The notes under the pieces were generated by a model. That model ran no database searches and was not told where the DNA came from. It saw nothing but the letters and a program-made list of their open reading frames with translations. From Aquimarina mytili (GTDB lineage: Bacteria > Bacteroidota > Bacteroidia > Flavobacteriales > Flavobacteriaceae), in NCBI RefSeq assembly GCF_016735115.1, contig NZ_JAERQJ010000006.1, positions 248,001-312,000 of the forward strand: a stretch of 64,000 nucleotides of DNA, given 5' to 3'. The position numbers and the translations under genes are program-made. Shown here in pieces: positions 8,014 to 16,037 of the stretch; within the stretch, counting starts at the first letter, position 1, and each line of letters begins with the position of its first letter.

Positions 8014-10176
8014 ATGAAAAAGTATTTATTAATCTTTCTATTATTAATAATAAGTAATATCGCTTTTGCGCAACAATATAAAAGTCATAAAGTTGCCAAA
8101 GGGGAAAATGTATATAGAATAGCCAAACGATATAATACAACTCCAGAGGCTATATATAGAATTAACCCAACAGCCAAAGATGGAATTAAAGAAGGTGAAA
8201 TCCTGGCGATTCCGGTTACCGATGATCAAGAATATAAAACACATATAGTTGAAAAAGGGGATACCGTGTATAGTTTGTCTAAACAATATGGTATAACCGT
8301 TGAGACGATATATATTCTTAATCCAGAGGCTGTTAATGGTATTAACATCAATCAAATCCTTAACGTAGGAAAAATTGAGAAAAAGGACCCTACGGCTATT
8401 GACGGATCGTCAGAACAAGGTAAGGATTCGGTATTAGATAGTCTAAAAGCAACTCCAGAAGAGCGTAGTATTATTCGTTTTATAACTCACAAAGTAAAAA
8501 GAAAAGAGACATTATATGGTATTGCCAAAAATTATAAAATCACTGTTGAAGATATAAAAAAGCACAATAAAAGATTGTATTCCGAGCAAATCAAAAAAAA
8601 GGATAAAATCAGAATACCTGTATATGCTAAAACTCCTACAGTAAAAGATACCGTTGTGGATACCGCAGTTAGCAGGTTAACCACTACCACAAAATACATT
8701 GTGCAACCAAAGGATACCCGGTATGGTATTGCACGAAGACATGGTATCACTATTGGCGAGTTAGAGAGACTTAATCCTAACATGGATACTGATTTTCCTA
8801 TAGGGATGCAAATTACAGTGCCTACCTCTGTTTTTGTGCCAATAAAAGAATCAATACAACCTGGGTTTGAGTTATATGAAGTTAAGCCAAAGGAGACTAT
8901 TTTTGGTATTCTAAAGCGTACTAGGATTTCTTCTGACTCTTTATTTAAAATGAATCCTTATTTACGAGAAGGGCTTAAGGCAGGTATGGTAATCACAATT
9001 CCTAAAGATACATTGGTGGTTGAAGATGTCTCTAAAGTAGGTAAGTATATCAATTTAGAGAATAAATTATACAATTTTAAACCTAAAAAACTGGCTGTAA
9101 TGCTACCTTTTAGCTTGGATACCTTAGATCTTAATGCCAGACAACAAACCGAAGAGTATCTTAAAAGCAAACAAAGTCTACGAATTTCGTTGGACCTATA
9201 TAGTGGGATTTTGATTGCTATAGATTCGGCTAGAGCAAAAGGAATTACAACAGAGCTTAATGTTTTTGATACTCAAAAACGTAAGAACAGAAAACATATA
9301 AAAGAGTTAATTGATCAAAATAGCTTTGAAGATACAGATGCTGTTATTGGACCGTTGTATCAATCTAACTTAGAAACCGTAGCTGCAGAGCTCAAGAAGT
9401 ATAATACACCAGTGTTTTCTCCAGCATCGCGTAAAGAGTCGACAATGTATGATAACTTCTTTCAAACAAGGCCTACTAATGCAATGCTTCAGGATAGAAT
9501 CTTATCATTTGTTGAAAAAGATTCGACGGATAAGAATATTGTAATAATAGTGCAGCAAGGAAAAAAACATGAAGGAATTAAAGAAAAACTTATTGCTAAA
9601 TTCCCTGGAGCTAAAGTGGCTAAGATAGAAGAAGGAAACTACCTTTATGAAGTGCGACTTAATAAAGTTTTGGATAATGAAAAACCTAACTGGGTTTTTC
9701 TGGAATCAAATGATGTAGCCATGATAAGTAATGTAATCCCGTTACTTAATGCTAAATCAGAAAGTCATAAAGTAACCTTGTTTACAACAGATAAAAACAA
9801 CGCGTTTGATGATGATAATATAAAAAATGAACATCTGTCAAAACTGCATCTGCATTATCCGTCTGTATATAGAGAATTTGATGATACTAATGAAAATGAG
9901 AAAGAAAAGACAGTTTCTCTATTTGTAACGAGGTATCGGAAAGCATATAATGTAAATCCTAGCAATTGGGCAGTGCGAGGATTTGATATTGCTTATGATG
10001 TTTTAATGCGATTAGGTACAGCAGATGATCTCTATCATGCGGTTTCTTTTGAAGGTACTACACAGTATGTTAAGAATAAATTTAATTACGATAAAAAGCT
10101 TTTGGGGGGGTATTATAACAAAGAAGTCTATCTTATTAAGTTTGATGATGATTTAAAGCTTTCAGTAGTTGATTGA
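8014..10176 (+). CDS. five-LysM peptidoglycan-binding protein with type 1 periplasmic-binding-like domain
   Basis: This 720-residue exported protein has a signal peptide (1-19, ending AFAQ). Five LysM modules follow at about 23-67, 75-118, 157-202, 228-270 and 288-330, each with the YxVxxGDTxYxIAKxYxxxxxxLxxxNP pattern in varying degree. The part from about 358 to the end resembles a type 1 solute-binding fold (KLAVMLPFSLDT, AVIGPLYQSNLE, NTPVFSPASRKES). The modules should hold it on peptidoglycan in the periplasm. The PBP-like domain recalls LpoA, which activates penicillin-binding proteins, but that function is inference. It sits 50 nt after guaA. The gap downstream is long, so it probably ends this transcription unit. 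Confidence 0.88.
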   Translation: MKKYLLIFLLLIISNIAFAQQYKSHKVAKGENVYRIAKRYNTTPEAIYRINPTAKDGIKEGEILAIPVTDDQEYKTHIVEKGDTVYSLSKQYGITVETIYILNPEAVNGININQILNVGKIEKKDPTAIDGSSEQGKDSVLDSLKATPEERSIIRFITHKVKRKETLYGIAKNYKITVEDIKKHNKRLYSEQIKKKDKIRIPVYAKTPTVKDTVVDTAVSRLTTTTKYIVQPKDTRYGIARRHGITIGELERLNPNMDTDFPIGMQITVPTSVFVPIKESIQPGFELYEVKPKETIFGILKRTRISSDSLFKMNPYLREGLKAGMVITIPKDTLVVEDVSKVGKYINLENKLYNFKPKKLAVMLPFSLDTLDLNARQQTEEYLKSKQSLRISLDLYSGILIAIDSARAKGITTELNVFDTQKRKNRKHIKELIDQNSFEDTDAVIGPLYQSNLETVAAELKKYNTPVFSPASRKESTMYDNFFQTRPTNAMLQDRILSFVEKDSTDKNIVIIVQQGKKHEGIKEKLIAKFPGAKVAKIEEGNYLYEVRLNKVLDNEKPNWVFLESNDVAMISNVIPLLNAKSESHKVTLFTTDKNNAFDDDNIKNEHLSKLHLHYPSVYREFDDTNENEKEKTVSLFVTRYRKAYNVNPSNWAVRGFDIAYDVLMRLGTADDLYHAVSFEGTTQYVKNKFNYDKKLLGGYYNKEVYLIKFDDDLKLSVVD

Positions 10177-10583
10177 TTTATAGTTAGTGTTACACTTAGT
10201 GTAGCATAAAAAAAACGAAAAATTACAGTATCAATTTTTGAAAAATCAAAATTTATCACTAAATAAATATAGATATTTATAGAAAAAAAAAGATTTTTGT
10301 ATATCTTTGATATTCTTAAGGTTACCTTCTTTTTTTAATAAAAATTTAAGAGATTTTTACCTTGGCATTATAATTGATTAAATAGCATTGTGTGGTATGT
10401 GATGAAGATGAACCACATGCATTGTTCAAAAAAAATATGCATAATTTAAAAAATACGTGTATATTTAGGAGCAAAATGGTAAGACTATTTTAAGGGATAT
10501 TAACGGTATTTGCCCCATATTGTTATTCTAAGGCCTTGAAATAGAGGAATATTGACTTTTGGTTGGGCATAATTGTTACAATT
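10177..10583. other. 407-bp AT-rich gap, no gene seen
   Basis: No convincing open reading frame is present. There is a TATCTTTG box at 10302-10309 that fits the Bacteroidota -7 consensus on the plus strand, without a matching TTG at normal spacing. There is also a weak palindrome TACACT-T-AGTGTA near 10190 and a TGTGGT/ACCACA pair at 10391-10396 and 10412-10417. A long 5' leader for the downstream DUF922 gene or a small RNA is possible but unsupported. Confidence 0.4.
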
Positions 10584-11120
10584 ATGATTAAATACTTTAC
10601 TATTATTTTATTTTTATTTTTTGCCAACAATAATGGTTATGTCGGAAAGTTCTCATATACTGAAAGAAGCGAATTAGCTTGGTCAGATTTTAGAGGAAGA
10701 CCACAAATAAGTAGTACTTTTGATGCAAGTGTTAATACTGGGATTACCTACCAATGGTCCTATGGTAAAGATAAAGATGATATTGAATTAAATTATCAAG
10801 TTGATAGCTTTTGCTATCCTTCGTTGTCCTGGGTAAAAAGAGGACAAATGTCGGAGCATCTTCTTTCTCACGAACAATTACATTTTGATATTTCTGAATT
10901 GCATGCCAGAATCATGAGAAAAAGGCTTAAAGAGTATAAGCCTGGGGGTAATATCAGAAGAGATCTTAATAAAATGTATAAATTAGTGGAGCGTATGAGG
11001 ATTAATATGCAGGAACGATATGATGAAGAAACGAACCACTCAAAGAATGTTGCAAATCAAAAAAAATGGGAGAAAAAAATTCAAACCCTAATGTGGTATT
11101 ATAGGGATTATCATAAATAA
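10584..11120 (+). CDS. DUF922-like protein with HExxH motif, predicted exported Zn-protease
   Basis: The protein is 178 residues from ATG 10584. A TTG 21 nt upstream is possible but would put extra residues ahead of the hydrophobic leader MIKYFTIILFLFFA. After this leader or anchor come the DUF922-type features: an N-terminal LAWSDFRGRP segment and a catalytic-looking HEQLH (His96-Glu97-His100) followed by FDISELHAR. DUF922 proteins are annotated as predicted secreted zinc-dependent proteases. The motif supports this, but no substrate is known. The C-terminal third is highly charged and helical. The DUF3820 gene follows 22 nt downstream, so the two may be co-transcribed. Confidence 0.75.
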   Translation: MIKYFTIILFLFFANNNGYVGKFSYTERSELAWSDFRGRPQISSTFDASVNTGITYQWSYGKDKDDIELNYQVDSFCYPSLSWVKRGQMSEHLLSHEQLHFDISELHARIMRKRLKEYKPGGNIRRDLNKMYKLVERMRINMQERYDEETNHSKNVANQKKWEKKIQTLMWYYRDYHK

Positions 11121-11142
11121 TCTTTTCTCTTCTCTTAACTCA

Positions 11143-11367
11143 GTGGATAAGCAACTTCAAAAAGACTTCCTAATTAAACTCGCTCATACCAAAATGCCTT
11201 TTGGTAAATATAAAGATAGATTTCTGATTGACCTTCCAGAATATTATATTGTCTGGTATCATGGCAAAGGTTTCCCTAAAGGTTTGCTGGGGCAACAATT
11301 ACAAACCGTTTATGAGCTTAAGTTAAATGGGTTAGAATATTTAGTAAGAAATATTCAAAAATTATAG
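11143..11367 (+). CDS. DUF3820 family small protein
   Basis: This 74-residue protein matches the DUF3820 (QSregVF-type) pattern: TKMPFGKYKDRFLIDLPE followed by YIVWYHGKGFPKGLLGQQL. I chose the GTG at 11143 because the conserved region begins before the only internal ATG (11194), which would delete the LIKLAHTK segment. Proteins of this family are small and cytoplasmic. One Pseudomonas member is called a quorum-sensing-regulated virulence factor, but the general function is unknown. It ends one base before the convergent SRPBCC gene, so no terminator separates the two. Confidence 0.8.
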   Translation: MDKQLQKDFLIKLAHTKMPFGKYKDRFLIDLPEYYIVWYHGKGFPKGLLGQQLQTVYELKLNGLEYLVRNIQKL

Positions 11368-11368
11368 C

Positions 11369-11881
11369 CTACATATTTACAAATTGATACCCTGCCAATT
11401 CGTTTTCTCTTAAATCAATTTCTGTTTCATTTAATAATATTCCATGTTCAATAAAGGCCTTTAAGTTTGCGAGCCAGAAAGTCCATCCGTTACTACACCC
11501 AAAATGAACTCTTAATTTACTTTCGTCATCAGTAGGAATGTCAAATTGAGTTAGCGTAATAATAGTTATATCATTCACTTTTTCTAATAGTACAGACACC
11601 TTAGAAGTTTCAAATGTAATTTCTATATAATTTTTTCCATTCGCTTCAAGAACCTTTCCTTCCTCTTTTCCATCCCAGTTGTGCCATTGCCAAATATAGG
11701 TGTCGCCTTTTTCAATATGTTCAAGTGGATTTCGAATTTCTCCTTCAGCATTTTTATATGTAGCTTTTTTTAAAAACCAAGAGGAGATTCCGTGTTCGGT
11801 GGCCCAAAGATCATATAGTTTTTCAACCGTGGTATGGATGTAAATTTTTTTGGTAAACGAATTCCATTCTAACTTTTCCAT
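11369..11881 (-). CDS. SRPBCC/AHSA1-like domain protein
   Basis: The 170-residue cytoplasmic protein has the START/Bet v1-like helix-grip fold. The N-terminal part IYIHTTVEKLYDLWATEHGISSWF and the C-terminal part GCSNGWTFWLANLKAFIEHG are characteristic of activator-of-Hsp90-like (AHSA1) bacterial proteins. The fold makes a deep hydrophobic pocket, and ligands of bacterial members are generally unknown. It is a stand-alone gene, convergent with the DUF3820 gene. No link to an Hsp90 gene is visible here. Confidence 0.8.
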   Translation of the reverse strand: MEKLEWNSFTKKIYIHTTVEKLYDLWATEHGISSWFLKKATYKNAEGEIRNPLEHIEKGDTYIWQWHNWDGKEEGKVLEANGKNYIEITFETSKVSVLLEKVNDITIITLTQFDIPTDDESKLRVHFGCSNGWTFWLANLKAFIEHGILLNETEIDLRENELAGYQFVNM

Positions 11882-12032
11882 AATTAAAAATGATTTGATT
11901 GCTGTGAATCAATAAAAATAATAAAAAATGAACTTAATTAATATTAAATATTTGAATTTCAAATATTTACGTGTAATAGGTTTGATTTTGTAATGATTCT
12001 GTTACATTTAACTGAAGAAAATAATAAACAAA

Positions 12033-12060
12033 AAAGTGCTAGATCAAAATCTAGCACTTT
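12033..12060 (-). terminator. strong intrinsic terminator of lysA
   Basis: A perfect 12-bp stem (AAAGTGCTAGAT / ATCTAGCACTTT) closes a 4-nt loop. Read on the minus strand it is followed by a run of six T, the form of a Rho-independent terminator. It lies 24 nt beyond the lysA stop codon. Confidence 0.9.
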
Positions 12061-12083
12061 AGATAAATTTTTATAACGGATAT

Positions 12084-13316
12084 TTACGATATAGATTCGG
12101 TTACTTTAGAAAATATATCAACATCTACTTGGTTTTTTGTAAGATCTTCAAAAGTTTCCCTTTTGCGAATTAAATGCGCTTCTCCTTCATGCCATAATAC
12201 TTCTGCAGGGCGGAAACGAGAGTTATAATTGCTAGCCATAGAGAAACAATATGCTCCGGCATTTTTGAATGCAATAATATCTCCTTCCGTGATTTCAGAA
12301 ATTCTTCTATTTGTAGCAAAAGTATCCGTTTCGCAAATATATCCAACAACTGAATAAAATCGTTCTCTCCCATCTGGGTTTGATATATTGACGATCTCAT
12401 GATGAGAGCCATAAAACATAGGTCTTATCAGGTGATTCAGACCGCTATCGATACCAGCAAAAACGGTAGATGTAGTTTGTTTTACAACATTAACATTTGC
12501 TAAGAAATATCCCGCCTCACTAACAAGAAATTTACCAGGTTCGAATCCAAGAGTCAATTCTTTGCCGTATTCTTTGCAAAATGAATTAAAGCGTTTTGTA
12601 AGTTTTTCACCAAATTCTTCAATATTGGTTTCGATATCTCCGGGTTTGTAAGGAACTTTAAAACCACTTCCGAAATCTATAAAGTCAAGATTTTTAAAGT
12701 TTTTTGCAGTCTCAAATAAAATTTCACTTGCATATAAAAACACTTCAACATCTAAAATATCACTCCCCGTATGCATATGTATACCGTTGATATTCATTCC
12801 TGTGTTTTCAACTATTCTCAAAATATGTGGAATTTGATGAATAGATATTCCGAATTTACTATCGATATGACCTACAGAAATTTTGCTATTACCACCAGCT
12901 AATACATGTGGATTAATACGAATACATACGGGAGTATTAGGGTGTTTGGTTCCAAATTGCTCTAAAATAGAAAGGTTGTCGATATTTATTTGAACACCCA
13001 TTGCAGAAACTTCTTCAATTTCTTCAAGAGAAACACCATTTGGAGTAAAGATGATATCTTCTGGTTTTACACCTGCTAATAATCCGAGTTTTACTTCTTG
13101 AATAGAAACGGTATCTAATCCTGCTCCCAACGAATTTATTAACTTTAAAATAGCTATGTTTGAGAGTGCTTTTACTGCATAGTTTAATTTTACCCGTTTG
13201 ACTTTTTTGAAGGCATCCGTAAGGCGGTTGTACTGTGAAGTAATTTTTGAGGAGTCGTATACATAAACTGGACTCCCAAACTCTCTAGCTACTGCTAATA
13301 AATTTTCATTTTCCAT
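12084..13316 (-). CDS. lysA: diaminopimelate decarboxylase
   Basis: The PLP enzyme removes CO2 from meso-diaminopimelate to make L-lysine. The 410-residue product is of family length. The PLP lysine lies in YAVKALSN (near residue 48). HMHTGSD (near 181) precedes the phosphate-binding glycine-rich FGSGF. The C-terminal CETDTFA and AGAYCFSMASNYNSR motifs supply the catalytic cysteine and substrate contacts. It is transcribed alone, with a strong terminator behind it. dapD of the same pathway lies 41 kb away, so the lysine genes are not clustered. Confidence 0.96.
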   Translation of the reverse strand: MENENLLAVAREFGSPVYVYDSSKITSQYNRLTDAFKKVKRVKLNYAVKALSNIAILKLINSLGAGLDTVSIQEVKLGLLAGVKPEDIIFTPNGVSLEEIEEVSAMGVQINIDNLSILEQFGTKHPNTPVCIRINPHVLAGGNSKISVGHIDSKFGISIHQIPHILRIVENTGMNINGIHMHTGSDILDVEVFLYASEILFETAKNFKNLDFIDFGSGFKVPYKPGDIETNIEEFGEKLTKRFNSFCKEYGKELTLGFEPGKFLVSEAGYFLANVNVVKQTTSTVFAGIDSGLNHLIRPMFYGSHHEIVNISNPDGRERFYSVVGYICETDTFATNRRISEITEGDIIAFKNAGAYCFSMASNYNSRFRPAEVLWHEGEAHLIRKRETFEDLTKNQVDVDIFSKVTESIS

Positions 13317-13468
13317 CGTGTCACAAATTTAAGCTTACGAAATTATCAATAAAATTAGAGATATTAATGTTTGACAACGAAAAAATCTACTACAACGATA
13401 TATTTTCATAGTTTTAACTTGTGTTTAAGTGCGAACCAATGCGTTAATTAGTATTTTTAATAAAAAAA

Positions 13469-14104
13469 ATGTTACCTCTATTTCCTTTACAAGCGGTAGT
13501 GTATCCAGGTGAGCGGCTTCCTTTGCATATTTTTGAAAAGAGATATCAGCAATTAATTGATGATTGCGATTCTGAAGGTATTTCTTTTGGTATTCCAACA
13601 TATATAGATAAAAAACTAGAATATGGAACTGAGGTAAAACTTGATAAAATTGCAAAAAAATACCCAGGTGGAGAGAGTGATATTGTTTGTGTTGGGACGA
13701 GGATTTTTAAAATAAAAAGTTTCTATCAACAATTTCCTGGTAAATTATATGCTGGAGGTGAAGTAGAATTTCTTAAAGATTCGGATGGTGGTGCAGAAGA
13801 ACTTCAAGAAGAGTTACTTAAAAATATTGCAATTCTTTATGTAGAATTAACAATTGATAACCCACCAGTGTTTAATATTCCTTTTGTTAGTTATCAAGTG
13901 GCTCATAAAGTTGGTTTAACCTTGCATCAGGAATATCATTTATTAAAGTTACGTAGCGAGTTTGAACGTCTCAACTATCTCTTAGGTCATCTAAAAATTA
14001 CAATTCCTGTGGTTAGAGAAATGAATAAAGCGAGAGAAGTGATTAAGATGAACGGGCACTTTAAAAACTTTGATCCTTTAGATTTTGAAGACTACAAACT
14101 CTAG
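13469..14104 (+). CDS. LON peptidase substrate-binding (Lon-N) domain protein
   Basis: This 211-residue protein begins directly with the Lon N-domain signature: LPLFPLQAVVYPGERLPLHIFEKRYQ. It then follows the domain through a helical C-terminal half (HQEYHLLKLRSEFERLNYLLGHL). It has no AAA+ or protease domain. Stand-alone Lon-N proteins are widespread and are thought to bind unfolded polypeptides, but their role is unproven. It is divergent from lysA and upstream of sucC, which has its own promoter. Confidence 0.85.
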   Translation: MLPLFPLQAVVYPGERLPLHIFEKRYQQLIDDCDSEGISFGIPTYIDKKLEYGTEVKLDKIAKKYPGGESDIVCVGTRIFKIKSFYQQFPGKLYAGGEVEFLKDSDGGAEELQEELLKNIAILYVELTIDNPPVFNIPFVSYQVAHKVGLTLHQEYHLLKLRSEFERLNYLLGHLKITIPVVREMNKAREVIKMNGHFKNFDPLDFEDYKL

Positions 14105-14193
14105 CGATTTTGTTTTAGAAGGACGTATTGCATTTCAAAATTTTTGTGCTGTATAACATGTTCACTGCCTTCTTTGTTTTTTAATACAAAAGA

Positions 14194-14225
14194 TTGGCAC
14201 AGTTACTTCACTTTTCCTATTTTTG
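14194..14225 (+). promoter_or_regulatory. promoter of sucC (Bacteroidota -33/-7 type)
   Basis: TTG at 14194-14196 and TATTTTTG at 14218-14225 are separated by 21 bp, matching the TTG-N17-23-TAnnTTTG consensus for the primary sigma factor of Bacteroidota. Transcription would start near 14231, giving a leader of about 27 nt before the ATG at 14258. This supports the shorter start chosen for sucC. Confidence 0.65.
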
Positions 14226-14257
14226 GGACTCCTATAAAAAAGGCAAAATATAACATT

Positions 14258-15451
14258 ATGAATTTACACGAATATCAGGGTAAAGAGATATTAAACAGCT
14301 TTGGAGTGCGTATTCAACGAGGTATTGTTGCGCAAAATGCAAATGAGGCTGTAGCAGCAGCAAAACAACTTACTGCCGAAACAGGGACAGGTTGGCATGT
14401 TATTAAGGCACAAGTACATGCTGGTGGTCGCGGTAAAGGTGGCGGAGTTAAGCTGGCTAAAAATCTTCAAGAGGTAGAAGAAATTGCAGAGCAAATCATA
14501 GGGATGAATCTTATTACGCCACAGACATCTGCAGAGGGTAAAAAAGTTCATCAAGTACTAGTTGCTGAAGATGTATATTATCCTGGGGATAGTGAGCCAG
14601 ATGAGTTTTATATGTCTGTGCTTTTAAATCGTACTACTGGACGTAATATGATTATGTATTCTACAGAAGGAGGTATGGATATCGAAACTGTGGCAGAAGA
14701 AACACCACATTTGATCTTTACCGAAGAAGTGGATCCGTCTGTCGGGTTATTGCCTTTTCAGGCTAGGAGAGTAGCATTTAACCTTGGATTAAGTGGAGGC
14801 GCTTTTAAAGAAATGACCAAATTTGTAATGGCATTGTATACGGCTTATGTAAAATCTGATGCCTCATTATTTGAGATTAACCCAGTTCTTAAGACGAGTG
14901 ATGATAAAATTATGGCAGTTGATGCTAAAGTTACTTTAGATGATAATGCTTTATATCGTCATAAGAACTATGTAGATATGCGAGATATTCGTGAAGAAAA
15001 TCCAATCGAAGTTGAAGCTAAAGAAGTTGGACTTAACTATGTTGATCTAGATGGAAATGTAGGTTGTATGGTGAATGGTGCGGGACTTGCAATGGCGACA
15101 ATGGATTTAATTAAACAAGCAGGTGGAGAGCCAGCAAACTTCCTTGATGTGGGAGGTACTGCAGATGCTAAACGTGTAGAAACTGCTTTTAGAATTATCC
15201 TTAAAGATCCTAATGTTAAAGCAATTTTGATCAATATCTTCGGAGGAATTGTTCGTTGTGATCGTGTAGCACAAGGAGTTGTTGATGCTTATAAAAATAT
15301 GGGTGACGCAATTAATGTGCCTATCATCGTTCGTTTACAAGGAACAAATGCAGATATAGCAAAAGAGCTAATCGATAATAGTGGGTTGGATGTACAAAGT
15401 GCAGTTCAATTCCAGGAAGCTGCTGATAAAGTGCAGGCGGTATTAGCATAA
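14258..15451 (+). CDS. sucC: succinyl-CoA synthetase beta subunit (ADP-forming)
   Basis: The protein is the ATP-grasp subunit of the TCA-cycle enzyme that makes ATP or GTP from succinyl-CoA. It has 397 residues from ATG 14258, the family length, beginning MNLHEYQGKEI. An open frame continues 38 codons upstream, but that part is not family-like and lies across the promoter, so I excluded it. The ATP-grasp region includes HVIKAQVHAGGRGKGGGVK. The C-terminal ligase domain has NFLDVGGTAD and ILINIFGGIVRCD. sucD is not adjacent, and a terminator directly follows, so the alpha subunit must be encoded elsewhere. Confidence 0.96.
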   Translation: MNLHEYQGKEILNSFGVRIQRGIVAQNANEAVAAAKQLTAETGTGWHVIKAQVHAGGRGKGGGVKLAKNLQEVEEIAEQIIGMNLITPQTSAEGKKVHQVLVAEDVYYPGDSEPDEFYMSVLLNRTTGRNMIMYSTEGGMDIETVAEETPHLIFTEEVDPSVGLLPFQARRVAFNLGLSGGAFKEMTKFVMALYTAYVKSDASLFEINPVLKTSDDKIMAVDAKVTLDDNALYRHKNYVDMRDIREENPIEVEAKEVGLNYVDLDGNVGCMVNGAGLAMATMDLIKQAGGEPANFLDVGGTADAKRVETAFRIILKDPNVKAILINIFGGIVRCDRVAQGVVDAYKNMGDAINVPIIVRLQGTNADIAKELIDNSGLDVQSAVQFQEAADKVQAVLA

Positions 15452-15476
15452 TAAAAGCAAAATTTATTATATATAG

Positions 15477-15508
15477 GAAGCGATCTGTCTAAGATCGCTT
15501 CTTTTTTT
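15477..15508 (+). terminator. intrinsic terminator of sucC
   Basis: A perfect 10-bp stem GAAGCGATCT / AGATCGCTTC with loop GTCTA is followed by seven T. It lies 26 nt after the sucC stop and just before the cupin gene. Confidence 0.92.
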
Positions 15509-15521
15509 ATCTAAAGAATTT

Positions 15522-16031
15522 ATGAAAAACGAGAGTATAGAAAATATAGTAGAGACGTTAGGTATGAACCCCCATCCAGAAGGTGGTTTCTATAAAGAAA
15601 CGTATAGAAGTAGTGGGGTTATTGCTAAAAATGGTCTAGAAAAGAGTTTTAACGGAGATCGTAACTATTGTACTGCAATATACTTTTTACTTACTTCAGA
15701 TAATTTTTCGGCATTTCATAGGATTAAACAGGATGAAATATGGCATTATTACAAAGGCTCTTCACTTTATGTGCATGTGATTGATCCAAATGGTGAGTAC
15801 AAAAGACATGTAGTTGGTGTAAATATTGAACAGGGCGAATCACCTCAATTAGTTGTTCCAGCAGGATGTTGGTTTGCTTCTAGTGTAAAAGATGTCGATG
15901 CGTTTTCCTTAGTAGGATGTACGGTTTCTCCTGGGTTCGATTTTGATGATTTTGAACTAGCAAAACGAAAGTCTTTAATAGAACAATTTCCTGAACACGA
16001 AAATATAATTACACAGCTCACCAGAAAGTAG
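15522..16031 (+). CDS. cupin superfamily protein (DUF985 / Cupin_5)
   Basis: The 169-residue protein matches the DUF985 cupin family along its whole length: NPHPEGGFYKETYRS near the start, AIYFLLTSDNFSAFHRIKQDEIWH in the middle, and PAGCWFAS near residue 115. The small double-stranded beta-helix fold may bind a metal or sugar. Members are annotated only as cupin proteins and the substrate is unknown. The gene starts 14 nt after the sucC terminator T-run and ends 6 nt before the convergent methyltransferase gene. Confidence 0.88.
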   Translation: MKNESIENIVETLGMNPHPEGGFYKETYRSSGVIAKNGLEKSFNGDRNYCTAIYFLLTSDNFSAFHRIKQDEIWHYYKGSSLYVHVIDPNGEYKRHVVGVNIEQGESPQLVVPAGCWFASSVKDVDAFSLVGCTVSPGFDFDDFELAKRKSLIEQFPEHENIITQLTRK

Positions 16032-16037
16032 TGGGGA

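Noticed and set aside
10391..10417. TGTGGT/ACCACA inverted pair in the 10.2-10.6 kb gap
   Set aside because: Only 6-bp arms with a 15-nt spacer in AT-rich DNA; likely chance.
14144..14257. N-terminal extension of the sucC reading frame (38 codons)
   Set aside because: The extension is not family-like, the conserved start MNLHEYQGKE lies at 14258, and a promoter is placed within the extension.
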